Source: Heliobacteriaceae bacterium (GTDB lineage Bacteria > Cyanobacteriota > Vampirovibrionia > Gastranaerophilales > Gastranaerophilaceae). Taken from it: a DNA stretch of 38,925 nt. Below the pieces are notes generated by a model. It was given only the letters and a program-made list of their open reading frames with translations, did not search any database and had not been told where the DNA came from. Shown piece after piece: positions 18,311 to 27,390 of the stretch. The number at the start of each line of letters is the position of its first letter. Positions within the stretch are counted from its first letter, which is position 1. Where the stretch lies: the NCBI GenBank assembly GCA_031265495.1, contig JAISCP010000148.1, positions 1 to 38,925 of the forward strand. Direction: 5' to 3'. The translations under genes were made by a program, and so were the position numbers.

Positions 18311-19087
18311 ATGATTACTGGGGTTAATAATAGTCCAAATTTCGGTACATTGAATCTTTCAATAAGAAGCTGCAAAAAAGCGCAGGAAATAATAAGTGTC
18401 CTGCAGGATGTGCATGGAAGAAAATTAGTTCCGGCTAATATTTCAATTACTGATGTACTTAATCAATCGTCAAAATTGCATGAAGTACGCGGAGCACTTA
18501 AATATGGTGAATTTGTTCATATAAGTGATAATAATAAACATTTATTGATTTCCCAAGATGAGGAATCCGTAAAGCATCTTTTAACAATGCCCAGATTTAA
18601 TCAAAATGCATATGATAAAGCAAAAACTCCTGCTGCGAGAAAAGCTGCTTTCCACATTAGCCTCGATAAAAACCCTAAATTTATAGATGACCTCACTCCT
18701 GACGCAATGACGCAGATGAAAACGATTTTCAAACAATATGAGTCAAAAGAGCCGGATATAGAAAATGCAATAAAGAAAGCCGGCGGCAAAGATGCTCTTT
18801 CTGCGTATAAGGCAAAGCGTGCAGACTTTAAGCTTGATGAGCATAACGACGAAGTAAATAAAATGATAAAATTTATGCGCCCTGATAATGGAGTAGTAAA
18901 AACAAAGGGCGACATTTTAGACTTGAGAGGCACGCCAAGTGTACCTACACAGGCAGAACTGAAAAATGCCGCAATAGAAGACGCTATTTTTAATACCGGC
19001 GGCATGGATTCACTTCATATATACCGTTTGATAACAGGAAATCCATTCCCTAATGAGATTTTTGTTGGCTTTACCCGTTATAATTAA
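18311..19087 (+). CDS. Hypothetical protein with N-terminal 'SPNFG' motif
   Basis: ORF with RBS AAGGAG; leader shared with the next gene. Confidence 0.6.
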   Translation: MITGVNNSPNFGTLNLSIRSCKKAQEIISVLQDVHGRKLVPANISITDVLNQSSKLHEVRGALKYGEFVHISDNNKHLLISQDEESVKHLLTMPRFNQNAYDKAKTPAARKAAFHISLDKNPKFIDDLTPDAMTQMKTIFKQYESKEPDIENAIKKAGGKDALSAYKAKRADFKLDEHNDEVNKMIKFMRPDNGVVKTKGDILDLRGTPSVPTQAELKNAAIEDAIFNTGGMDSLHIYRLITGNPFPNEIFVGFTRYN

Positions 19088-19142
19088 AAAACTAACATTT
19101 TTTTAGGGGTTTTAAAGTAATTGAAAGAAAAGGAAAATTATT

Positions 19143-19434
19143 ATGATTAACAAAGTTGAAGCATCACCGAGTTTTGGTTTTAGATTAAATCAACTCAATC
19201 GAAAAAAAACTTGGCAACATGCCTGTATCTGACATTGCTAACCGATTGGACACTGTTGGCGGCCTGGAATGGAGCAACAGATGGTTCCTGCGCAAAGCTA
19301 AGGCTAATATAGGGGACAATGAAATAACCTTTCTCAATACACAAAAACCCGGAAAAAAGGGATTTAACGAAATGGTCGGCAAAAATGTCTTTACTGAAAA
19401 CGCAGCGGCAAAAGCGCTGGGATTAATTGTATAA
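19143..19434 (+). pseudogene. Frameshifted 'SPSFG' N-terminus hypothetical (A8 homopolymer at 19202-19209 separates two frames)
   Basis: ATG at 19143: MINKVEASPSFGFRLNQLNRKK then frame loss; continues as ...LGNMPVSDIANRLDTVGG... one base out. Confidence 0.6.
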
Positions 19435-20955
19435 CAAGCTTTCTTTTTCAAACATTCTGTATTGCAGCGCCTGCATGAGGTGCATTTGTGTAATGCATTC
19501 AGAGCCGTCAAGGTCTGCAATTGTTCTGGCAAGTTTTAGAATACGGTCGTAACGCCTGCCCGAAAGCCGGTATTTTGCAGCCGCAGTTTTCATAACTTCT
19601 TCGCCCGCGCCGTCAATACGGCAATACTTTTTGATAAGTTTGGGAGTAAGTTCCGAATTCGTTAAAATTCCGTCATTTGCGTACCTTTGCGCCTGAATTT
19701 TACGGGCGTCAACAACACGTTTGCGGATTTGGGCGGAAGTTTCGGCTTCCGGGTTTAAGCTCAAAAGTTCTTCTGATGTAAGTCGGGGGACGTTAATCTG
19801 CAGGTCAATCCTGTCCAAAAGCGGCCCCGAAAGCCGTGCCAGATACCTGTCCACCTGAAAATCAGAACAGGTGCAGTGTTTTTCTTTATCCCCCAAAAAA
19901 CCGCACGGACAAGGGTTCATTGCACCCAAAAGCATAAATTTTGCCGGGTATCTGATGGAATGCTTTGTGCGTGAAATAACAATTTCACCGTCCTCAATCG
20001 GCTGGCGCAAGACTTCCAGTACATTTCTGGGGAACTCGGCCATTTCGTCCAAAAATAAAACCCCTCTGTGTGCAAGCGTGATTTCGCCGGGCTTTGGAAC
20101 GGTTCCCCCGCCGATAATCCCGTTTGGCGAAGCCGTATGATGAACCGCCCTGAACGGTCTTTGGGTCATTAAAGGTTTCTCCAAAAGCCCGCAAATACTG
20201 TAAATCTTTGTCAGTTCAAGAGCTTCGGACAATTCCAGAGGCGGCAAAATAGACGCAAAGCATTTTGCCATAAGAGTTTTACCCGAACCCGGCGAGCCGG
20301 TCATCAAAAGGTTATGAGCGCCGGCAGCCGCAATCTCCAGCGCACGTCTGGCTTTTTGCTGCCCTTTTACATCCTTGAAATCATAAACATAATCCGCTGT
20401 CCCGCCTGATTGCAAATACTCCTGAATATTCACGGCCGTCGGCTTAATAGGGCATTCAAAAAAATGATTTACAACTTCATTAAGGTCTTGTGCGCCAAAG
20501 ACGGTTATACCTTCGACAAGAGCAGCTTCCGCCGCGTTTTTTGCCGGAACTATGACGTTTTTGACTCCCCGCAGTCCGGTAACCAGAGGCAAAACCCCGT
20601 TAACCGGACGGATTGCGCCGTCCAGTGATAATTCGCCTATGAATGCATAGTCTTTGATTTTTTCCGTGTCCAATACTTCTTCTTCAACCAAAATCCCCAT
20701 TGCAATAGGCAAATCAAAATTTGAACCTTCTTTTTTTAAGTCCGCCGGAGCAAGATTTACCACAACTTTCTTTGCGGGAAAAGTATAGCCGGAATTTTTC
20801 ACCGCTGAACGTACTCTGTCACGCGCCTCGTTAATAGCTGTATCGGGCAGTCCGACAATGGCAATCTTTGGCAGAGAGTTTACCACATCAACCTCTACAT
20901 CAACCTTATATGCTTTCAGACCTATTACCGCCGCTGTTATGACCTTATTCACCAT
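19423..20955 (-). CDS. comM: YifB/ComM-like Mg-chelatase family AAA+ ATPase
   Basis: GLPDTAINEARDRVRSAVKNSGYTFP, GSPGSGKTLMAKCFASILPP, FLDEMAEF, AMNPCPCGFLGD. Confidence 0.92.
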   Translation of the reverse strand: MVNKVITAAVIGLKAYKVDVEVDVVNSLPKIAIVGLPDTAINEARDRVRSAVKNSGYTFPAKKVVVNLAPADLKKEGSNFDLPIAMGILVEEEVLDTEKIKDYAFIGELSLDGAIRPVNGVLPLVTGLRGVKNVIVPAKNAAEAALVEGITVFGAQDLNEVVNHFFECPIKPTAVNIQEYLQSGGTADYVYDFKDVKGQQKARRALEIAAAGAHNLLMTGSPGSGKTLMAKCFASILPPLELSEALELTKIYSICGLLEKPLMTQRPFRAVHHTASPNGIIGGGTVPKPGEITLAHRGVLFLDEMAEFPRNVLEVLRQPIEDGEIVISRTKHSIRYPAKFMLLGAMNPCPCGFLGDKEKHCTCSDFQVDRYLARLSGPLLDRIDLQINVPRLTSEELLSLNPEAETSAQIRKRVVDARKIQAQRYANDGILTNSELTPKLIKKYCRIDGAGEEVMKTAAAKYRLSGRRYDRILKLARTIADLDGSECITQMHLMQALQYRMFEKESLLYN

Positions 20956-21107
20956 AATAAAGTAAATATAACATAAAAATAGTGATTAGGGAATTAGAGG
21001 TATAGAGGGCTGGAGGGATGGCTGAATTAGTTGAAAGGTTGAATGGTTGAAAATACTGGTTTCTAGTCCCTAACCCCTAGTCTCTAAATGAGGGTTTTAT
21101 TGATAAC

Positions 21108-21208
21108 GTCATTGCGAGGCGCTTGCATGGCAAGCAACGAAGCAATCCAGTCAAGACTGTTGATTTTCTGGATTGCTTCGTCCTCATTACATTCGTCCTC
21201 GCAATGAC
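21108..21208. repeat. MITE-like element with 12-bp terminal inverted repeats GTCATTGCGAGG/CCTCGCAATGAC
   Basis: Also internal inverted GAAGCAATCCAG/CTGGATTGCTTC; further partial copies at about 4525-4545 and 23954. Confidence 0.7.
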
Positions 21209-21341
21209 GAAACAGGTATAGAAGGCTGGAGGGATAGAGGTATGGCTAAAATTGGTAAATAGTAAACAGAAAGAGGGAACAGCAAAGGATTGTCACAGCC
21301 CGCCTTAACCTCCCTGTCATTATTTGCCAAGAGGAATAATA

Positions 21342-21440
21342 GAAAACAACACCCGGAAATATTATCTTGTGGCAGTAGTGGATGATTGTACAAGAATAGC
21401 TTGGTGTGAATTAGTTCAAGATATTACAAGTTTGACGTAA
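21342..21440 (+). pseudogene. Fragment of a DDE (rve) transposase, IS481-like: ENNTRKYYLVAVVDDCTRIAWCELVQDITSLT*
   Basis: Hand translation resembles the first-Asp region of rve-type transposases ('YYLVAVIDDCTR'). Confidence 0.6.
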
Positions 21441-21510
21441 GAATCTATTTCCTGTTCCCTCTTTCCTATTCACCTAATCACTTAGTTACCTATTCACTTA
21501 GCAGCTACTA

Positions 21511-22359
21511 TCAACCCCACCGGTTTAAGCCGCTGTTTGCCGCCATAAAATCAGCGTCCATAGAATTTGTCATTCTGTTCCCGTAAAGCATTTGCTGCAT
21601 TCTCATTAAGTCAGCCTGAGAATATCCCGGAATATTATAATCGGGTATTTGGTTGTAAGCTTGCTGCTGCTGCGTAGCTTGAGGTTGCGCTGTTTTGGCT
21701 TTTTCAGCTGCTTTTCTTTGAGAATAGCTTTTTCCGACAAGTTTCCCCGCTATCCATTCACCTGCCAGCCAGCCAACCAGCCCGCCGACAAGCGGAATAG
21801 GAATTAACGCAGAGCCAAGCGCCGCACCAACCATGCCGCCGCCAACCCGTGCACCTGCCTTAACTGTTTCCGCAGCGCCTGAAACAATGCCTTCATTTAC
21901 CGTTGCTTTAAATATATTAGGTAATTCAAATGCAAGTATAAGCAAACTTCCGATAAGCGGCATTTTTTTAGCAATTCCGCTGCCTAAACCTTTTGTGCCG
22001 CCCCAGAGTTTGTTAAAAAACCCGCTGCCGCCGTTATATCCGGTTTTAATGCTTTGGCCGATATCAGGGAGTAATTTTCTCAGATTTCCCTTCATAGTCT
22101 TCCAGAAGCCGCCGGCGCATTCTTTTGCCGATTCTTTTTCAATTAATTTAAAACAATCTTTCAATTGTTTCCAGATACCTTTAAAGTACTGACCCTTTTG
22201 AACAACTTGCTTTGTAACAGGATCCTTAACGCCGTAGAACGTCCCCTTTAAAAGCTTTGTTCCTGATTCAGCGCTTGTGCCGAATACTACACTCGGATAC
22301 GCTTTTAATGCACGTCCCGCATAATGAACAACTTTAGCCGCTATTGCGCCTATTGACAT
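21511..22359 (-). CDS. Hypothetical protein with glycine-rich, glycine-zipper-like hydrophobic region
   Basis: ORF; ARVGGGMVGAALGSALIPIPLVGGLVGWLAGEWIAGKLVG. Confidence 0.6.
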   Translation of the reverse strand: MSIGAIAAKVVHYAGRALKAYPSVVFGTSAESGTKLLKGTFYGVKDPVTKQVVQKGQYFKGIWKQLKDCFKLIEKESAKECAGGFWKTMKGNLRKLLPDIGQSIKTGYNGGSGFFNKLWGGTKGLGSGIAKKMPLIGSLLILAFELPNIFKATVNEGIVSGAAETVKAGARVGGGMVGAALGSALIPIPLVGGLVGWLAGEWIAGKLVGKSYSQRKAAEKAKTAQPQATQQQQAYNQIPDYNIPGYSQADLMRMQQMLYGNRMTNSMDADFMAANSGLNRWG

Positions 22360-22489
22360 AATTAACCTACCTAAATTTTCCTTACTACACTTATATAAAA
22401 AAATTTTTATTGAAGAAATTGCCTGAAATATGTTTTTATTAACAAAAGTTTACATTTACAAATATAAAAAATAGGAGTATAATCTTTAT

Positions 22490-22702
22490 ATGTACTGCGT
22501 TGACGGGAAAATTTACATTGAAGATGACGACCAGTGTATTGACTGCAAGAATTACGCTGTCGGCGTGGCGTGTCCTTTACTGATGGCTTTGGGGCAGGGG
22601 GTTGTTTATATGGAAGACAGCCTTACCGTCAGAGACTGCGGGTTTTACGTAAGATTTTCACGCCATTTGCACGTGGTCAGAAATAACGGGGAAGAAAAAT
22701 GA
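22490..22702 (+). CDS. Small cysteine-containing protein (CIDC-x9-C) translationally coupled to the following dehydrogenase
   Basis: ORF of 70 aa, ATGA overlap with the next gene. Confidence 0.6.
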   Translation: MYCVDGKIYIEDDDQCIDCKNYAVGVACPLLMALGQGVVYMEDSLTVRDCGFYVRFSRHLHVVRNNGEEK

Positions 22703-23694
22703 TTACGTTGATTAACGGCGACGGAATCGGACCGGAAATATCGGACGCTGTTGTTAAAATTATTGAAGCTTCAGGGTTAAAGATTGACTGGGATGTTCAG
22801 ACCGCAGGCGAAGACGTTATTGCCGCAGAAGGAACTCCGCTTCCGCAAAGGGTTTTGGACTCAGTCCGGCGTAATAAAACAGCGCTGAAAGCGCCTGTTA
22901 CAACTCCGATTGGCAAAGGTTTCCGCTCGGTTAACGTTCAGCTGCGCAAAGAACTGGATTTGTACGCAAGCCTGAGACCATGCAAGAATTTACCCAATAT
23001 TAAAACTAAGTTTGAAAACGTTGATATTGTTGTTGTAAGAGAAAATACAGAGGACTTGTACGCCGGAATTGAGCGGAAGACAGACGAAAATACTGCGGAA
23101 AGCGTTAAAATTATTACGCGCAGTGCGTCCGAGCGCATAGCGGAGTTTGCATTTGATTACGCGGTCAAGAACGGGCGCAAAGAAGTTTGCGCAGTTACAA
23201 AAGCCAATATTTGCAAGCTTTCGGACGGTTTGTTTCTGGAAGCTTTCAGAAAAATTGCCGCCCGGTATCCGCAGGTTAAGTCAAATGAAATCCTGGTGGA
23301 CAACCTGTGCATGCAGCTTGTTTTGAAGCCTGAAAACTTTGATGTTCTTGTACTGCCTAACTTATACGGCGATATTGTATCTGATTTGACTGCCGGTTTG
23401 ATTGGCGGTCTCGGGGTTGCGCAGGGGGCGAATATCGGGGCGGATTATGCGGTGTTTGAGCCTGTGCACGGCTCAGCGCCTGATATTAAAGGGCAAAATA
23501 AAGCTAATCCGGCTGCGCTTCTGCTTTCCGCTTTGGAAATGCTCCGATATATCGGAGAAAATAAATACGCCGAAAAAATTGAAAGAGCGCTTTTTAAAAC
23601 TTTTTCTGACGGCATTTTCACGTGTGATTTGGGCGGGAATGCTTCCGCTGCGCAGTTCACGGATGCCGTAATCAGCCGCTTAGCCGGTGAATAA
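22699..23694 (+). CDS. Isocitrate/isopropylmalate dehydrogenase family protein (likely NAD-type isocitrate dehydrogenase)
   Basis: [43 protein letters not shown]. Confidence 0.88.
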   Translation: MITLINGDGIGPEISDAVVKIIEASGLKIDWDVQTAGEDVIAAEGTPLPQRVLDSVRRNKTALKAPVTTPIGKGFRSVNVQLRKELDLYASLRPCKNLPNIKTKFENVDIVVVRENTEDLYAGIERKTDENTAESVKIITRSASERIAEFAFDYAVKNGRKEVCAVTKANICKLSDGLFLEAFRKIAARYPQVKSNEILVDNLCMQLVLKPENFDVLVLPNLYGDIVSDLTAGLIGGLGVAQGANIGADYAVFEPVHGSAPDIKGQNKANPAALLLSALEMLRYIGENKYAEKIERALFKTFSDGIFTCDLGGNASAAQFTDAVISRLAGE

Positions 23695-24219
23695 GTGATT
23701 AGTTGAATGGTTGAATGGTTTAATTCCTTCTCCCTCTGGGAGAAGGTGCCCCGGATGAGGGTTTTATTGAAATTAGTAAATGGCGCTTAGTAAATAGTAA
23801 ATAGCATTGAATAAATCTCGGGTAGAGCACAGCATTTTGGGTGCAGGCTCAGCCTGCCCCTCTCCATACGGGAGAGGGTACAAACACTTAGCGAAACCGT
23901 AGGTTGAGTTTAGTGTTTGGGGTGAGGGGGCAATGGTAACTTCTTACTATTTCGTCATTGCGAGGAGCTTGCATAGCAAGTGACGAAGCAATCCAGTAAA
24001 TTCAACGTTTTTTGACTGGATTTTCCTCTCATAAAACGATAATTTGTCTTGGATTACCGGCAGTTCGCAAAAGCGTGGTTTTGCTCACTATGGGCGTTTC
24101 ACGCCCGCCGGAATCCGCAATCGCTTTGTTCGGTACAGTGCTGCGCTCGCAATTGTACATGTTAAGTAATTAGTTACATGATTTTAAAAAAATTTGCCAC
24201 ATCATTCCACCCTCGTCCC

Positions 24220-24365
24220 GTCATCCTGAACTTGTTTCAGGATCTGACCACCGATAAAAATATACAATTTCTGTAAAGTTTTCTTACCCGTACAGATGCT
24301 GAAATAAAATTGAGTAGATAGTTTGATTTGTCATGTGCCAGATCCTGAAACAAGTTCAGGATGAC
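24220..24365. repeat. MITE-like element with GTCATCCTGAACTTGTTTCAGGATCTG terminal inverted repeats, copy 2
   Basis: See 12794-12947; interior in opposite orientation. Confidence 0.7.
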
Positions 24366-24465
24366 GGGATGGTTATGGCGGGCTGTGACAATCCTTTGCT
24401 GTTCCCTCTTCCCTGTTTACTATTTACTAATTTTAGCCAGCCCTCTATACATCTCCATTCTGCTT

Positions 24466-24759
24466 TTAATCGGTTAACCCCAAATCCCTTAAAAAACGGG
24501 AATTATCAGCAAGCTGTTCAAGTTTTTCATCCTCAAACGGGTCAATTATTCCGTTTTTAAACAGCTCGTCCATGCCTGAAATATCATCTAAGTTATCCAT
24601 GACCATTTTGGAAAAATACTTTATATCACACTGTTTTTCGTATAAGCTTAATGCTGTTTTGGACAATTTATTCAAAAACATCCTGTCCACAACCGGTGTC
24701 GAATACTCTCTTTTTTTTGTAATATTAAGCTTTTGCGCCAATTTTTCAAACATATGCAC
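24466..24759 (-). CDS. Hypothetical protein
   Basis: 97-aa ORF between repeat tracts, no recognised motif. Confidence 0.4.
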   Translation of the reverse strand: MHMFEKLAQKLNITKKREYSTPVVDRMFLNKLSKTALSLYEKQCDIKYFSKMVMDNLDDISGMDELFKNGIIDPFEDEKLEQLADNSRFLRDLGLTD

Positions 24760-24855
24760 AACATCCCCTATTTTTATTATACCTTATTTTTGAAAAAATG
24801 CTATCCACCTGCTGATTTATGTGATAAAATCTTCATATAAGAATAGGAATTTGAA

Positions 24856-26118
24856 ATGCTTGACATAAAATTGATTAGAGAACGCCCGGAAAAAATAAAC
24901 GAATTGCTGCGCCGCCGCAATTCTGAATTATCCGTTGATGAAGTTTTGAAAATCGACACGGAGCGCAGAAAAATTCAGACACAGGCGGACGAACTGCGTT
25001 CAAAAAGGAAAAATGATTCACAAAAAATCGGAGAACTAAAGAAAAAAGGAGAGAACACCAACGAAATTCAAGAATTGGTTAAAAAACTCGGCAATGATAT
25101 TAAAGAACTGGAAGAAAAAGAAGCTCAACTGGACGAGGCACAGCGCAGTCTGCTGCTGAATATCCCGAACATTCCCGATGAAACAACGCCAATCGGAAGT
25201 TCCGAAGCCGATAATGTTGTGGTAAGCAGGTTCGGCGAACCCGCAAAATTTGATTTTGAGCCAAAAGCCCACTGGGATTTGACGGAAGAAAAAGGGCTTA
25301 CGGATTTTGAACGCGGGGTAAAGATTTCGCAGTCAAGGTTTGTCATGTATCGCGGCAAGGGGGCTAAGCTTGAACGCGCTATTATAAGCTTTTTTCTTGA
25401 TGAACACACCAAAAACGGCTACGAGGAAATTCTGCCGCCGTTTATGGCAAATGCGCAGACTATGACGGGAACAGGACAACTTCCAAAGTTCAAAGAGGAC
25501 ATGTACAAATGTGAGGAAGAAGATTTATACTTAATCCCTACGGCTGAAGTTCCGGTAACCAATATTTATGCAGATGAAATTCTTGCCGAAGATGATTTGC
25601 CCAAGTATATGACGGCTTATACTCCGTGTTTCAGGCGTGAAGCGGGTTCTGCCGGCAAGGATACGCGGGGGCTTATACGCGTTCACCAGTTTAATAAAGT
25701 GGAGCTGGTAAAGCTTTGCACTCCCGAAACAAGCGCGGCGGAGCACGAAAAGCTTACGGCCGATGCTGAAAGGATGCTGCAGCTGCTGGAACTGCCTTAC
25801 CGGAAAGTTGCGCTCAGTACGGGCGATATAGGGTTTTCAGCGAATAAATGCTGGGATTTGGAAGTATGGATGCCTTCTTATAATGATTACAAAGAGATTT
25901 CAAGCTGTTCTAACTTCGGGGATTACCAAGCGCGGCGCGCGAACATCAGATACAAGGAAAAAGCGTCGGGCAAAAACCGTCTTGTACACACGATTAACGG
26001 TTCAGGACTCGCTGTCGGCAGAACTTTTGCCGCAATTCTTGAGAACTTCCAGCAAGCGGGCGGAACAATTTTAATACCGGAAGTGTTAAGAAAGTACACC
26101 GGCTTTGACATGATTTAA
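24856..26118 (+). CDS. serS: Seryl-tRNA synthetase
   Basis: [27 protein letters not shown], class II motifs [21 protein letters not shown]. Confidence 0.96.
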   Translation: MLDIKLIRERPEKINELLRRRNSELSVDEVLKIDTERRKIQTQADELRSKRKNDSQKIGELKKKGENTNEIQELVKKLGNDIKELEEKEAQLDEAQRSLLLNIPNIPDETTPIGSSEADNVVVSRFGEPAKFDFEPKAHWDLTEEKGLTDFERGVKISQSRFVMYRGKGAKLERAIISFFLDEHTKNGYEEILPPFMANAQTMTGTGQLPKFKEDMYKCEEEDLYLIPTAEVPVTNIYADEILAEDDLPKYMTAYTPCFRREAGSAGKDTRGLIRVHQFNKVELVKLCTPETSAAEHEKLTADAERMLQLLELPYRKVALSTGDIGFSANKCWDLEVWMPSYNDYKEISSCSNFGDYQARRANIRYKEKASGKNRLVHTINGSGLAVGRTFAAILENFQQAGGTILIPEVLRKYTGFDMI

Positions 26119-26315
26119 ACACCTTCATTGCTAAAGGCGGATGTAACAGCTTCCGAAAAGATTACAAATTTATTCTTCCAAAATGAGAAAGATTTTTCGT
26201 ACGAAGATAGTAAAATAAACTACTTTTTCAAGAACTTTTTTGTTATAAAATACTTTAAAAAATATAATAGATATGTTATAACTTTTTAGTGAAATTATAA
26301 TAAAAAGGTTATAAT

Positions 26316-26759
26316 ATGTCAGATGATAAAAAATTAATGCGACGTTCGCTGGATAAAAAGTTTAAAGGATTATCAAAACTTGAAGAAAAGCCATTACAAG
26401 GCTGGATTAAAACAATCCGTGAAGCTGTCGGAATGACTACAAGCCAACTTGCAAAACGCATGGGAATTACACAGCCTCGCATTGCAAAAATTGAGGATAA
26501 TGAAAGTAACTTAAAAATTTCAACACTGGAAAAAGCGGCAGAGGCTTTGAACTGTAAACTTGTTTATATGCTTATTCCTAATGAACCCTTAGAGGAAATG
26601 GTACAAAAACGAGCTAAGAAAAAAGCTATGGCATTACTGAAAAAGGTTAATCAAAATATGGAACTTGAAAATCAGGGCATTGACACACAAGAACAGTTAG
26701 AAGACGCTGCGCAAGACTTGTTAAAAGGCACACTAAGCAGAATATGGGATGAGAAATGA
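26316..26759 (+). CDS. HTH protein, mobile mystery protein A-like
   Basis: GWIKTIREAVGMTTSQLAKRMGITQPRIAKIEDNESNLKISTLEKAAEALNCKLVYMLIP. Confidence 0.75.
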   Translation: MSDDKKLMRRSLDKKFKGLSKLEEKPLQGWIKTIREAVGMTTSQLAKRMGITQPRIAKIEDNESNLKISTLEKAAEALNCKLVYMLIPNEPLEEMVQKRAKKKAMALLKKVNQNMELENQGIDTQEQLEDAAQDLLKGTLSRIWDEK

Positions 26760-27084
26760 GTAATATTTTTGAAGCTGACGATAGTTCAATACCATTGTCG
26801 GAAGAAGAAAAACAGGATTTAAAACAAAAGTGGGTTACGGTAAGACAGGAGTTAAACGAACTTGAAGCGAGAGGCATATTTGAGGCGCAAGTTTGGCTTT
26901 TAAAGTATAAAAAAGAGGTTTTGAATGTATCATTTTTGCAGAAACTTCATAAGAAAATATTTGCGAATGTTTGGAAATGGGCCGGAAAATTCAGGGTTAC
27001 AGAAAAAACTATATCAATGCTCTAAGAAAAGCCGATAGCGGGGATTATTCAGAATTGTTGGAATTTATAAACCAGATTTTTTGA
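26756..27084 (+). pseudogene. Mobile mystery protein B-like (Fic family), internally deleted: N-terminal part to 27025, C-terminal remnant NYINALRKADSGDYSELLEFINQIF* out of frame at 27007-27084
   Basis: N-part ends FANVWKWAGKFRVTEKTISML*; C-part in another frame; no Fic HPFxxGNGR motif between. Confidence 0.65.
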
Positions 27085-27105
27085 AAACTCTGACACAAAA
27101 GAAAC

Positions 27106-27176
27106 TCCCCAGACTGGACTCGAACCAGTAACCTACCGGTTAACAGCCGGTTGCTCCGCCATTGAGCTACTGAGGA
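27106..27176 (-). tRNA. tRNA-Asn (GTT)
   Basis: TCCTCAG/CTGGGGA acceptor stem, GGTTCGAGTCC T-loop, anticodon GTT in CTGTTAA; CCA not encoded. Confidence 0.9.
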
Positions 27177-27360
27177 ATAATCTTGTTATTTAGTTGTGGG
27201 CGGAGCAGCTTGCTCCGTAATATTGAATTTGCCTCGTGAACTCGGCATAGGAGCTACTGAGGAATAATCTTGTTATTTAGTTGTGGGCGGAGCAGCTTGC
27301 TCCGTAATATTGAATTTGCCTCGTGAACTCGGTATAGGAGCTACTGAGGAATAATCTTGT
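27164..27360. repeat. 87-bp tandem repeat carrying copies of the tRNA-Asn 5' end (gagctactgagga)
   Basis: gagctactgaggaataatcttgtt starts at 27164, 27251 and 27338. Confidence 0.85.
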
Positions 27361-27390
27361 TTTATTCATTAATTATAAAATAAAATTTTT

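Noticed and set aside
24333-24560. ORF 'MCQILKQVQDDGMVMAGC...'.
   Set aside because: Made from the terminal inverted repeat of the MITE-like element and another repeat family.
27164-27360. Possible CRISPR array from 87-bp repeats.
   Set aside because: Tandem repeats without unique spacers and containing tRNA ends; no cas genes.
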